A DNA stretch of 64,000 nt from Dendrophyllia cribrosa (taxonomy: Eukaryota > Cnidaria > Anthozoa > Scleractinia > Dendrophylliidae), in contig JAJLRJ010000004.1 of NCBI GenBank assembly GCA_024195265.1, forward strand, positions 39,670,460-39,734,459, in the 5' to 3' direction. A model generated the notes under the pieces. That model saw only the letters and a program-made list of their open reading frames with translations. It searched no databases and was not told where the DNA came from. Both the position numbers and the translations under genes were made by a program. This document shows positions 36,601 through 46,395 of this stretch, piece after piece (position 1 is the stretch's first letter; each line of letters starts with the position of its first letter).

Positions 36601-39424
36601 TGTAAAAGTTTTATTAAATTGACCCCAGGTCAGCAAAATTGCCAAGAAAAGTTTACAGCTGAATGAAGGAGTGGACATTTGCATATTTGTCCCCATGTGC
36701 TATATCTCATTCAACGCTTTGCGTATTCATGAGATAACCACTGCATGTCCAATTACGAGAGGTGATTAATGCTACATGAACGTGAGTTGACTGTTAATGA
36801 ATGTTACTATTACATTATGTAGCTTGCAAAAACAGAAACAAAACTTAAAACACACATTGAGAAATGAAAAACACCAATACGACCACATTGCTGACCAATA
36901 ATATTAAACAGATTACTAATAACAAAAACAAACCTTTAGAGAGTATTTTTCTAAATTTTTGCATGGCTGCTAACTGCTTCTCAGGATCTTCCGAATACAA
37001 AGCTTCCACAACATCTGGGGAAAATACTCCCTACAGGATAAAAATTCACATCTATCATTAAAGGAAACCTGCAACATTCTCCCTGTTACAGGACATGGGT
37101 GATTATCAATTCAGCATGCATACAAATAAATTGTAGAAAAATTTGAAATAGTTCATTGCTTCCTATGTGTAAGGTTAAGTCAAACCCCCCAGGAGGTTCT
37201 AATCCTCGAATTAGCGCCTCCCCTTGAAAAAGCGCACCCTTCGAATAAGCGCCCCTTTGTATTAGCTAAATTTTGAAATAAGCCCCCCCCCCCCCTCGAT
37301 TACGCACCCCCCTTTTTTAGACAACAAAGGTTGAGTACAGTGTTGATCATGTTTAATCACATGTGCAGTATTTTTTACAATCATTGGTAATTATGTTCAA
37401 CATGATTATAGAGATTTGAATTTACAAAATGCTAATTAGATGACGTCAACCCGGGAATCATTTACTATACAACTACATGTACTTATTTTCACCTCCAAGT
37501 AACATTTTTTACAAATCAATTGACTATCCCAGGGTTCTCATTAAGTGCCGGCAACCGGCTAAAAAACCGGCTAAAAAACCGGCTACTTCGAATTTTGAGC
37601 CGTTTACATTTCAGTGAAAAGGCTTGATATGTGTTAAACAAACCTGAATGAACAGTGAAAGTTGTACGAAAAACTAATAACAGACAGGTTTCTCTTAAAT
37701 TTGTTTTCACATTGAAGGTAATCCCTCAGTCAAGGGCTTTATGAAAAATGTCTTGCCAAAAATGCATGAAATGGCAATTCTGAGTCGCTAGATTTTCAAA
37801 TTTTCCTGGGGGGCATGTCCCCAGACCACCCTAGAAATTGGCGTGCCTTCGGCACTCAATTGCCAAGCCGCCTACTATTATATCTCAACCATCTACATGT
37901 ACTCTAAAACTTAGTGAGAACCCTGCTATCCACAGTTTATTTTTAGTATTTATCAAATTAATTCTTCTCCAGCTGTAAACTGCGCATTGTACATTGGCGT
38001 AGAAATAATGGCAAAGTCCCGGGTTGACGTCATCTAAATAGCATTTTGTAAATTCAAATCTCTGCAACTCACAACCACGACATTCAAAACAAGAAATATT
38101 TTACCATTCAACTATTCAATGTACATAGAGTTGATTCTGAAAATAACTTTCTAGGGATGACAGGCACTTTAAGTATGGTGCCTTCTCTACGTAAATTTGT
38201 ATGCTAACAAAGCAAAATGTAAACAATGACAGCAAAGATTTGCCTATAGGGTAAGGGTTTTGGAGTCTCAGTTGAATGCCACAACCCAAAAATGGACAAA
38301 AAAAAAAGATTTGAAATTTAGACAATATAGGAAGTGCAATTCCACTTATAGGGAATAATAGATTTCTGTTATACTAGCTAATTTTGCATGCCATCGCTTA
38401 CAAGAAGATCTGTAAATATGTCAATTATTCAGAGCTACAGGCTTCTCTAAGCAAGTTACTTAAAATTTTCCATGAAATGGGACATTTGTTTGTCTGTTTG
38501 TATATTTGTTTGTTTGGTTTGGAGTGATAGCAACAGCATTATGTCGACCAAACAAGAAATATAGAGCTATTTAAATTTAATGTAATAGGTAACTAATAAT
38601 GTAAATTATTATTTTAGTTTTTTTTAAATGAGTTTCCACAAATTACATGTAATATTAAGCTTATGACCTTTCCAAATGAAAATGCTTTTTAACATTATGA
38701 CGTGAATTAAAAATAAATGAATTCTAAATTATTTTTTACAAGTTTACAAGTATCACCTTGAGTTGATTGCAGTATAATACTTATTCGTGAACTTGAATGA
38801 TACAAAATTTTACTGACGTTTCTCAAATTTCTTAAAATAAATTTAAACGAACGAAGAAAACTGAGCTTCAACAGTAAGCTAAACTTATAAAGCGGTGCAA
38901 GTTAAGTTAAGTCTTCAACGCGAGAATTTACAGACATATTAAAAAATAACTTTAACAATACAAATACAAACAAACAACCTGGCAATCAAAACTTCGTGGA
39001 TTTGAATTCTTAGTGGATAATTTGAACTAAAGACAACGCAAACTTGTACTGGAATCAAAGGTTAGTTTATATAAATTGCGACACAGGCGGAGGTTTTACC
39101 TGACCAACGTGGTTTGTCGTGAGCAACGTTTCCAGTTCACCAGGCTGACTCATGGACTTCGTTAAATCAACATTTCTTCTCTTAAACATCTGACAAAAGA
39201 ATACCATGGAGGAATAACAACAGTCAAAAGAAGCAAATACGAAGTAAGAAACAGAATCGATTAAAATACAATACACGCTGTCACTTTTGTACATTACTCA
39301 CTTGTTCCTCACGTTTGGACTTCCGAAGTTGGATCCCTTCTTCTTCGCGCCTTCGTCTCATTTCTTGCGAATCTAAGGCCTTGTTCTTGTAGGATTTTAT
39401 TCGTGCATTCGGTCGAGTCGCCAT
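21698..39424 (-). CDS. KPNA6-like: Importin subunit alpha, KPNA1/5/6 clade, 13 exons, complete
   Basis: Adaptor that binds classical nuclear localisation signals and hands cargo to importin beta at the nuclear pore. Coding exons (minus strand, 5' to 3'): 39302-39424, 39100-39189, 36934-37030, 35782-35873, 31966-32097, 31680-31768, 30775-30874, 28385-28548, 28172-28250, 27731-27856, 24827-24954, 23317-23492, 21698-21888. They sum to 1587 bases (528 residues plus TAA), every junction is GT-AG and every phase fits. The N-terminal IBB domain reads [20 protein letters not shown], then [23 protein letters not shown] repeats follow with the W..N NLS-binding ladder ([82 protein letters not shown]). 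The C-terminus is [17 protein letters not shown]...EGYQL. The IBB sequence places it with KPNA1/5/6. Introns 2, 3, 4, 7 and 10 carry TEs. Confidence 0.95.
21889..23316 (-). other. Importin alpha intron 12
   Basis: No coding sequence. Contains a foldback repeat at 22774-22890 (AGTGTTTTATCAGGATATCC ... GGATACCTGATGAAACACT) and a perfect short hairpin at 22430-22456 (CATTTCACACC-CAAAA-GGTGTGAAATG). Confidence 0.5.
22774..22890. repeat. Foldback repeat, TATCCAAACACC family
   Basis: The left arm (22774-22818) and right arm (22846-22890) are inverted copies enclosing a loop with GAGGCGCAGCC. Related to the palindromes at 5806 and 18800. Confidence 0.7.
24615..24800. repeat. Dispersed repeat near importin exon 11
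   Basis: The segment GATTATGGAGACAC, then CCCCCTGAAAAAAG, then TTTTTCTGCATGTAAGGCAC recurs at 49043-49208. It ends 27 bases from the splice donor of exon 11. Confidence 0.6.
25151..25607. mobile_element. Long-arm foldback element in importin intron 10
   Basis: Arms of about 195 bp (25151-25346 and 25403-25607) are inverted copies at roughly 85-90 percent by eye, for example AGAAAGACTGGAAAGAGTCC versus GGACTATTTCCAGTCTTTCT. The short centre makes a long stem likely. No transposase. Confidence 0.7.
29546..29751. mobile_element. MITE in importin intron 7
   Basis: The TIRs TACGCGACCCTTCGAATCAA and the inverted copy ending GGGTCGCGTA extend for about 60 bp through GCCGTCAATCATACCT. Non-coding. 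Confidence 0.75.
29888..30703. mobile_element. 816-bp TIR element next to importin exon 7
   Basis: The arms 29888-30003 and 30585-30703 are inverted copies (CTTACTGTGCGAATCCAAAA; GTTTGTTTGGGTTTCTTGCG). The interior has only a short minus-strand ORF (30287-30586) with no recognised domain. It ends about 70 bases from the donor side of exon 7. Confidence 0.75.
31262..31645. repeat. 86-88-bp tandem repeat with pogo/Tigger-like end
   Basis: About 4.4 units containing CAGTGGAACCTCTC...GGACACCTCTCTAATAT; the CAGTGGAACCTC landmark recurs at 31299, 31386, 31472 and 31558. CAGTGGAACCTC...GGACAC resembles a pogo/Tigger terminus. It starts only 35 bases from exon 6 of importin alpha, on the intron 6 side. 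Confidence 0.85.
32838..32965. repeat. Degenerate GTTAG(C/G) repeats
   Basis: A run of GGTTAGCTTAGTGTTAAGG-type units with occasional GTTAGGGTTA, superficially telomere-like, inside the left end region of the Ginger-like element. Confidence 0.6.
33118..34711 (-). pseudogene. Integrase (rve) of KRBA2/Ginger type, disabled
   Basis: The upstream open part (34711-34418) includes [19 protein letters not shown], then an in-frame TGA at 34415-34417. The same frame resumes with [20 protein letters not shown], a zinc-binding-like H/H...C region ([21 protein letters not shown]) and the DDE core: MDLIDF (first Asp), HTDNGKEF (second Asp), followed by PQTQGLVEK (Glu region). A run of eight A on the coding strand near 33819-33826 shifts the frame; the C-terminal part continues as [14 protein letters not shown] and [12 protein letters not shown]. 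This is the integrase seen in Ginger-type elements and in vertebrate KRBA2. The stop plus frameshift suggest it is inactive. Confidence 0.75.
34755..34826 (+). ncRNA. tRNA-like segment (SINE head or tRNA relic)
   Basis: An A-box-like TAGTGTAGTGGTA and, about 45 bases on, a B-box GGTTCAACTCC have the spacing of an internal pol III promoter. The acceptor and anticodon stems do not pair well, so a functional tRNA is unlikely. Confidence 0.35.
36057..36214. mobile_element. MITE in importin intron 3
   Basis: The ends ATAGGTGGTTTTCAC and GTGAAAACCATCTAT are inverted; the body shares CATGGCC and GTCCCAC(A/G)GGACTGAAGG with the MITE at 9381-9538. Confidence 0.7.
36508..36627. mobile_element. Palindromic MITE in importin intron 3
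   Basis: Nearly perfect arms of about 45 bp start GGGGTCAATTTAATAAAACT and meet around a short AT-rich centre. Confidence 0.8.
37412..38063. mobile_element. Inverted-repeat element with nested MITE (importin intron 2)
   Basis: The outer arms AGAGATTTGAATTTACAAAA...TGACGTCAACCCGGG (37412-37463) and the inverted copy (38012-38063) enclose a second element at 37530-37925. Confidence 0.65.
37530..37925. mobile_element. hAT-like MITE nested in importin intron 2
   Basis: TIR CAGGGTTCTCA(T/C)TAAGT at both ends, flanked by the direct repeat CTATCC (37524-37529 and 37926-37931). CAGGGTTCTCA resembles hAT tips, but hAT normally makes 8-bp duplications. CCGGCTAAAAAA repeats lie inside; a similar CCGGCT-rich stretch is at 29090-29205. 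Confidence 0.7.
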
Positions 39425-41112
39425 CTTCACGACGGGTCAAGAGAAAGCACTAAAATCTTACAAAAAGTGGACGACTTCGGACCGCGAAATTGAAAATACT
39501 CTGCGAATTTTTCGGCTCCTTTTCCTGGGTGGCGTGCTTCCACATGAAAATGTGCGCTTGCGCAGCATTTCTAGGGTCCAGTCTCTTTAAAACCAGTCTG
39601 CTGAAACATGAGTCACGGAGTCACGGAAGCAACACTGGGCATGGGAACGAGGCTGTCACGATCAGGTTTTTCGCATTATGACGAGAATTATTGGTTTCGT
39701 CAGATAACATAAACTTTGGCCTTGATAATTCTTGCTATCATCCGCAAACCAAATTCAATAATTATGCCAGACAGCACAGTTGGGGATCGCGGACTCGAAT
39801 CTTGTCAGATCGACAACCAGGATCTTTTAATAGTATAAATAATATCAGAAGCTTATCACGTCTGTTATGAGCTTCTGATAATATATATAGATAGGCTTAG
39901 CCTAAGAGCGGAGCTCTCTAAATTTTTCCAATCATCATATGACCTAATTATTCGAAATTTAAACCTTTTTAAATGGACGCCAAAAATGCACAGAACAGAA
40001 AGCTGATGATAAACTTAACTAAAGTGAAAAGGTCGGAAACACAAGGAGTTTAGCTCTAAACAGATGCTTCGACTATCGACTAGTTTGAATTGTCCTAAGA
40101 CGAAATCAGGTTTAAAAATAAGCACTTAGCTCTATATCTCTCCAAAAATACTTGACTTGCAGAGTTATGCAGCCACAGATAGATGCGGTCTTGACCACTG
40201 TTTGAGAAATGTCAAACCTGTCTCGTGTAGCAAACCGCGAAAAAATGCAGGGAAAAACGATTTTGCAAACCGTTTTCTTTGCTAAACACAACGAAAGTGT
40301 TTACTGTAGCTGACGTTACATCGGCCGTGTAGCCGCGGGAAGCGCGCGAAAAATAAAGATTGAAATTACCTGCGCAGCGTAGATACTAAATGCTAAAATG
40401 AAAAAAAAAAAAAGATGAAGTTCGACGCTGTTCATATAATTTTTATACCAATTATATGAACAGCGTCGAAATTCGTCAATTTTTTTCATTTTAGCACGAA
40501 AAATAAAGCCCCGTTTTGGTATCTAAATTCTAAAATCCCGGATGTTGCGCTACTTCGTACGCGCATGTTGGGCGACGCCGTACGCGCCCGCGAGCTAACC
40601 CTGCGCGACGTCGTAAGCGCCCGGGAGCTACCGTGCACCACGTCCTACGCCAACTAAATGAACGCTTTGGGGAACATCGCCGCTCCATCCTCCATATGAA
40701 ACTCATGGGGTACAAATAGTCTTAAATTGAATTTTGTGACCACGCCCCCTTCAGCGCCCCACTAAAATCGAGTGCGATTTTCGGATGTTTTATCATCGTG
40801 CTGATTCTTTACACAAACAGTGCTCAATGTACCACTGAAATATTAAACTATAATACTATGGCTTTCTGTTTTGCTAATTTTCTAACTTTAAAGTAAAGTT
40901 TTTCCCTCGTCATTTTTACCTTTTCCCCGAGCGGGTCGGTCAAAATTAACAAGGCGTTTGTGATCAAAACACGACCGAGCAAGTGATCTTGGGCGATATC
41001 TCTTCTACGCAAGCGCACATCGAAAATGTACCGCCAAAATCGAAAAGAGGAATAAATTTCCTTTGTTTTGATACGTAAATTGTCGAACAAAAAGCAGATT
41101 TAAGCTCGTCAA
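39425..41112. other. Divergent intergenic region
   Basis: Lies between the importin alpha start (-) and the next plus-strand exon. Small hairpin at 39850-39885 (ATCAGAAGCTTAT...ATGAGCTTCTGAT) and a strong inverted repeat at 40390-40497 (ATGAAC AGCGTCGAA arms, TTTTCATTTTAGC tips). Bases 40540-40660 are GC-rich for this window. No gene was recognised. Confidence 0.45.
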
Positions 41113-41448
41113 ATGGCCTTTCAAAACAGCTGTATCTTCCTCTTTGTGATTTTTTCCAGTTTTGTAAGCGTGAAAGCAATAGGAGAGGAATCGGGAAACT
41201 CAGAAAGCGCTTCGGGGATTAATCTGCCGTCGTTTACATACGAGATAAACAAGTAAGATTTGTGAAGTTCTTGTCAGAATAAATACATTTTTCAGGCTAT
41301 TTTGCGGGTTTTTTTTGTAACTTTCGTCCATTAAAATTTCGTTGCAGCTTGCTCATCTATACAGTCTCAAAGGAAAGTAAAAAAGAAGACGGAGAAAATT
41401 ATCAGTCGGTCCTTTCGGCTATCGTAAACAAAGTGTTTGAGCGATCAG
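41113..41448 (+). CDS. Predicted secreted protein, first two exons
   Basis: Exon 1 (41113-41252) starts MAFQNSCIFLFVIFSSFVSV, a good signal peptide, and ends before GTAAGA. Exon 2 (41348-41448) follows a TTTCGTTGCAG acceptor and reads LLIYTVSKESKKEDGENYQS to VFERSG before GTATGG. The frame is kept across the junction and at the second donor (phase 1). Together about 80 residues. I do not recognise the family. Further exons were not found before the Penelope-like and Crypton-like relics, so the gene may be partial, or the exons may be part of a long-intron gene. It is divergent from importin alpha. Confidence 0.4.
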
Positions 41449-42205
41449 GTATGGTTATAAATGGGGTTGACAGACCTACACGACTCCTGTTGTGTGACCA
41501 TTGTATTGTTTTAAGCCTTCAAGCATGTCTTTTAATAGACAGGCTAAACACTATTACCGCTCGTTGCTAAAAAGTACTTAAAAAGCATAAAGCTTTCCCA
41601 GTAAAACTTAAGAGAGAAATGCGTCTTTAGATCAGTTATGAATTTGTTCTCTTCGTTGATATTGATCTTTTGATCTCGGCGGATTATCTCTCAAATTGAT
41701 AGGAGGATTTCATGCTGTTCAGAGCCGTTAGAATTATTATATTTCTTTATGCCTGTTTGGTGCTAGCTCTATTGGCATACATTGCGGTTTCTTTGGCTCA
41801 CTTTTGTAGCAAGATAAATACTAATCGGCTAAAGTCTGTTATAGCTTTGAAAGTGCAAGGATCGTTAAATTTCTCAGGCCGTGATTTCAGTAGTGTCTAA
41901 AGTCTGCGGTGTGCAAGACTTGTGAGAAAGTGTTTCTCATCACGGATATAGGCATCTTAGATCCAAGTCTCAAAAAGCTGTAGTCTACAATTCCACTTCA
42001 ATGGAATAATGAATTCTTGCAATAATTGTTAGCTCCTTAGTTGGTTCTGTAGTTGAGTAGTGTGTCTCAGTGGAGCTAGGATAACCCTCCGTTGTTTTGT
42101 AATAGCGTTTGATTTGGCATCCAACAGATAATCTACAGCATGGATGCTGTTTTGTAAATCTCACGGATGCTAGTATATTCTTCTCTCCATGTGTAGATGT
42201 TTAAG

Positions 42206-42379
42206 CTAAAGCAAGTGAATTTTCAATTTTTTGTTGGCGTTATCAACCTCCGTGACTTCAATATCATACAGCTTTGTATCTTTTTTCGTTGGATTAGCCT
42301 TTTTAACGGGGGTGTATGCTGAGTATTCGTTGCAAAACCGCTTTGGTTCTTTTCTTTCCCTCTTTGGCTTGTCCGCCAT
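42206..42379 (-). CDS. Short basic ORF, repeat-associated
   Basis: The minus strand reads MADKPKRERKEPKRFCNEYS and later YDIEVTEVDNANKKLKIHLL, then a stop. Basic N-terminal blocks followed by a Tudor/chromo-like strand are seen in repetitive cnidarian ORFs, but I cannot name this one. It could be the first exon of something else or a TE fragment. Confidence 0.3.
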   Translation of the reverse strand: MADKPKRERKEPKRFCNEYSAYTPVKKANPTKKDTKLYDIEVTEVDNANKKLKIHLL

Positions 42380-42483
42380 TTTGAAAATTCGCAACGTTGA
42401 GCATGCGCATTACGTGCGGTTAGCGGCTGCGTCCGCCTGGAACCGAGAAAAACAAATGTCCGTCGCGCTGGGGAAAGAGTTTG

Positions 42484-42690
42484 ATATGATCACCACCATC
42501 TTATCAATCCTACTCCTGTTTCAATGTATTTTAAACAACCTGGCCACTCTATCAACGCCATCCTCCTCATTCCCCTGGAACTCATCCACAACACCGCGAC
42601 TCAGTCAGAAAGGCACGCGGCCCATCTTATAGATAAAGCGATGACTCTTTATCCTTATGGTATAAATAGACTTGATGAACTTAATTAGAG
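42484..42690 (+). pseudogene. Penelope-like element, C-terminal endonuclease fragment
   Basis: One frame reads PVSMYFKQPGHSINAILLIP, LELIHNTATQSERHAAHLID, then KAMTLYPYGINRLDELN and a stop. The xHFxxPGHSxxD/NIxxxPLE...LYPYGINRxDE pattern is the C-terminal end of GIY-YIG endonuclease domains in Penelope-like or related retroelements. At 42805-42845 the 3' flank contains a hairpin GGTTTGTTTTGCAAACCGAAA with CCCG/CGGG clamps. Confidence 0.55.
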
Positions 42691-43129
42691 ACATTTAGCT
42701 TCTTTCTTACCCATCATTTTCTCAGTTATTCTGTTATGTCATATTTCAAATGTTTTATATGTAACGGTCCTTTTATTTTTGTATTCATTTTTATTTTTTA
42801 GCCCCGTAGAAGGTTTGTTTTGCAAACCGAAATATCGGGCAAATATATTCAACTGTTTTTTTTTATTTCCCTTCTGTCTCAATCCCTTCTCCCTGCCGTA
42901 AGGATCAGTTTGCCGTTTTTACCCATACTATTCCGTATTATACCGATATTTATTATTCGACTGTGACGTCATTTTACCTTATAAGTGAAAGGAAACACGG
43001 AAAATATCCGAGCTTATTTCTTATCACACCTCATTGTCCCGGTTTAAAGGCACAGAAGCTACTACGCAACTCATAAAATATCCGCGCGTATTTTCTCTTA
43101 ACCATGGAATAAGGTGTATATATGAAACT

Positions 43130-43395
43130 GACTCACACAGGAACTCTTATAATCACTAAATGGTTGATCTGGGTTAATGTGTTGTAAATTCTGACTTACA
43201 TGTCAGATAAAAACGAATAAAAACCAAAATGTGACATAGTAATGTCAGAGTTTGTTTGTGCAAACACCTGCTTGGTACTATACCTCGGTTTTGTCCAAAA
43301 ATAGGAAGTTCAGAAAATTGACATCGGCTTTAATTTTTTTAGTGATTCATGCAGAAACTAAATTTTTACCATATAATATATAACAGGAATTGTAA
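43130..43395. repeat. GPCR-unit upstream block, copy A
   Basis: Shares GTGCAAACACCTG, ACTATACCTC and GATTCATGCAGAAACTA with 63545-63810, and partly with 50278-50360. It marks the outer part of the segmental duplication. Confidence 0.6.
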
Positions 43396-43614
43396 AATTC
43401 ATTAATAATTCATAACCGTTATGACCAATAAAAATCAACTGTCCGCTGAAAGTACGGGGAGGGTTTGAAAAGGCAGCAGGGAAAGGCAGGGGTTGATGAA
43501 TTATGAATAAGCCGTGAATAATCAATAGGATTAACTTTTCTAAAGATCTCTAACTGGCCTAATTAGTATGCTTAACTTTAATAAAGATGAGTCTGTAAAT
43601 TTCTCTAAAGTTTA

Positions 43615-43938
43615 TTAATCAATCACAAACAAATAAAGCGAATTGGGCGGATCACGCTCTCCATTTTGCTTGGCCACTTCACAAACGAACTTGCTCAACC
43701 AAAAGTTCAGCGTAGTTGCCGACATGTGCTCGAGTGAAACGGTCAAATCTTCAACGTCTTCGCATTTGAGACCCGGGCCACCCCAACAATTTCTAACATT
43801 GCACATTGATTTTGCCGTCGCTGCTGCCATTCCTCGAAGACTTTTCTACCACATTTATTGTGTTGCTTTCGGAGTGGCTTCCGACACTAGACTTGCCTCT
43901 TCTTCTTTACTCTTTGGAGAGCGAAACCGACCAGCCAT
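43615..43938 (-). pseudogene. Crypton/KIAA1958-like fragment
   Basis: The minus strand begins MAGRFRSPKSKEEEASLVSE, TPKATQ, then in another frame KVFEEWQQRRQNQ, then in a third frame LEHMSATTLNFWLSKFVCEV and AKQNGERDPPNSLY. The NLWLxKFVxEVxxxxGxxxPPNSLY block is typical of DUF3504/Crypton tyrosine-recombinase proteins. At least two frameshifts or stops; the catalytic domain is absent. Confidence 0.6.
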
Positions 43939-44539
43939 GTTTCTACATGTACTACAAAAGCTCTATGAAAATAAATTGTTAAATTTCGTATTCCAAACTC
44001 CTATGGGACAACTCCACGCCCACGTGATTAACATGACAAACACAATCTATTGTTTCATTTCACAAGCCGAGTAAGATAAAATATTCGCGTCCGACCTTTA
44101 TGGGCTTAAAGTGATATTTGTAGCTAGGCCTACCTGCGGCTCGCCGTTTCAAATGCCCAAAAGGTCTCCCGCTCATATTTAATCTATTACTAAAACAACT
44201 AACGCACTGAAAATTGTGAGTTATAAAAAATTGCAAAAACGTCAAAGACGTTTAAAAGGGCGAAAATTAAAGAGTGTTTTGTCTCGTTTGCAACAACGGA
44301 TCACTTATCAAGCATGATCAAGGACTGACTGGATTTTACGAACAAATTACGAAGAGCCTAGAAAACATCTTGTATACGGTTAGTTGTATACTATCATCAA
44401 AGATTAACAATTAAAAATAATAGTTCTAAATTACTGGTAGCTAAAAAATAATCACAAAATAGCAGTGCTAATTAAAAAATTAATTTGTACTGTTATTTTG
44501 TTATTCTATTTTAGTACGAAAGCCGAGGAGGGACACTCT

Positions 44540-44940
44540 CCCATTTCCGACTTCACTTTTTTTTGCCATTTCCGACTTCACTTTTTTTTTGCCATTTCCG
44601 ACTTCACTTTTTTTTGGCCATTTCCGACTTCACTTTTTTTTGGCCATTTCCGACTTCACTTTTTTTTTGGCCATTTCCGACTTCACTTTTTTTTTGCCAT
44701 TTCCGACTTCACTTTTTTTTTGGCCATTTCCGACTTCACTTTTTTTTTGCCATTTCCGACTTCACTTTTTTTTTGGCCATTTCCGACTTCACTTTTTTTT
44801 TGCCATTTCCGACTTCACTTTTTTTCGATTTCCGACTTCACTTTTTTTTCCGATTTCTGACTTCACTTTTTTTCAATTTCCGACTTAACTTTTTTTTTCG
44901 ATTTCCGACTTCACTTTTTCCGATTTCCGACTTCAGCATT
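44540..44940. repeat. 26-27-bp tandem array, left arm
   Basis: About fifteen units of CCATTTCCGACTTCAC followed by 7-9 T, degenerating rightwards. Its translated ORFs (FPTSLFF repeats) are an artefact of the array. Confidence 0.9.
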
Positions 44941-45080
44941 TTTATTCCGACTTCCGGCACTTTTTTATTCCGACTTCCGACCTCAACATTAAATTCAAAC
45001 GTCTATTTGGATAAGTATAATGTTCATTTTAAAATAAAAAGACTCGAGGGCAGCACGCAGCAACTTGTCTTGTATAACTG

Positions 45081-45134
45081 AGTTTATTAATCGACCGGTT
45101 TCGTCTGCTAGTGAGACTTCATCAGGATTAAACT
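45081..45134 (-). ncRNA. Hammerhead ribozyme motif (type I, dimer-type)
   Basis: On the minus strand: stem I 5' strand AGTTTAATC (45134-45126), core CTGATGA (45125-45119), stem II GTCT...AGAC, GAAAC (45102-45098), a minimal self-complementary stem III (ACCGGT), cleavage triplet GTC (45095-45093), then GATTAATAAACT (45092-45081), which pairs back with stem I. One extra A lies between CTGATGA and stem II. Hammerheads with such a tiny palindromic stem III are known from Penelope-like elements and satellites and work as dimers. Cleavage is predicted after 45093. Confidence 0.65.
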
Positions 45135-45140
45135 ACAAGA

Positions 45141-45389
45141 TACATAAATGGAACTTATTTTATACCAAACCTTTGTAGAACAAATCACGTTCCTATTAGG
45201 GTGTAAACAACAAAACACCCACAAGAAATCCGCACAGGAAATAACTCAAATACTGTGCTAGATAAGAAAATGTGCAATGTTTATGGGGCTCACGGTTTTA
45301 GCGCATATTTCTTGTGGGCGTTTTTGTTGTTCACACCCTATTAGGAACGTGATTTGTACTACAAAGGTTTAGTATAAAATAAATTTTGA
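45141..45389. repeat. Palindromic MITE nested in the 1.9-kb element
   Basis: The arms 45141-45229 and 45308-45389 are inverted copies (ACCAAACCTTTGTAG; AATCACGTTCCTA; AGGGTGT). Confidence 0.75.
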
Positions 45390-46104
45390 GTGAAACTTAT
45401 AAATTTAATCAAAGTTAACGGCAGAAGTGATAATTTAGGAGGAGAGAAACAAATTTAGCCCTTTGTAATAAATTTTTTCAGTTGAGGTAAAAATGTTCAA
45501 TTTGCATAATGTAAAAAGTAATTTGAAACCTTTCCAGTAACGCATAACGCAGCTATTTCACCCCGCCTATAGTATCTCGCAATCAGACACACGAAAATAT
45601 GTCCAATTTTTATTCCTACCTATCCGAAACATAGAAAAGAAAATTAAATGAAAAGTGATCGCTTTAAGGTTATTTTCGCCCGAGAAACATTAACAAGGGC
45701 AATTATAAGCGAAACTCGCAAGACACGCGCATTGTTTACATCTTGTATCGGCGGTGTATTTTGCACCCGAGGCTGTTTTTCTTTCAACTTCACGAAATAA
45801 AAATTCATAAAAGGCAAACCACCGAAAGAAGTGAAATTAATTGGGATTCCTACCACGCTTATATTTCTTCCTTCGCTGTCCAGTGTTCCCTTTTTATAAA
45901 ACAAGCGCTATGTATTCGTCTAAATCTGAGGTGTATGATTCCAGATCGGGAAAATAACCGACACGAAATCAAGACAAATAAATTATTTACATGTGGGAAA
46001 AATCTGAGACCTTTCGGAGTGCACAGCACGGCAGAACTGAAGGATTTTGCCCAATTCCATTTTAAAATGAACATTATATCAATCCAAATAGACGATTGAA
46101 TTTG

Positions 46105-46395
46105 AGGTTGAAGTCGGAAGTCGGAATAAAAAAGTGCCGGAAGTCGAAATAAAAAAAGTGAAGTCGGAAATCGAAAAAAAAGTGAAGTCGGAAATCGAAA
46201 AAAAATTGAAGTCGGAAATGGCAAAAAAAAGTGAAGTCGGAAATCGAAAAAAAGTGAGGTCGGAAATGGCAAAAAAAAAGTGAAGTCGGAAATGGCCAAA
46301 AAAAAGTGAAGTCGGAAATGGCCAAAAAAAAGTGAAGTCGGAAATGGCCAAAAAAAAAGTGAAGTCGGAAATGGCAAAAAAAAGTGAAGTCGGAA
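46105..46395. repeat. 26-27-bp tandem array, right arm
   Basis: About eleven units of GTGAAGTCGGAAATGGCC plus an A run, the inverse of the left array. Confidence 0.9.

Noticed and set aside
42799..42850. Hammerhead-like hairpin GTAGAAGGTTTGTTTTGCAAACCGAAA behind the Penelope-like fragment
   Set aside because: Resembles the stem II-GAAA half of such motifs but lacks CTGATGA and a clear cleavage triplet; kept only as a note on that fragment.
44465..45081. Long open frames with FPTSLFF/HFRLHFF repeats on the plus strand, and their mirror at 45859-46377 (-)
   Set aside because: They are translations of the 26-27-bp satellite arrays; all frames are open because the unit lacks stops. No protein-like composition outside the repeat.
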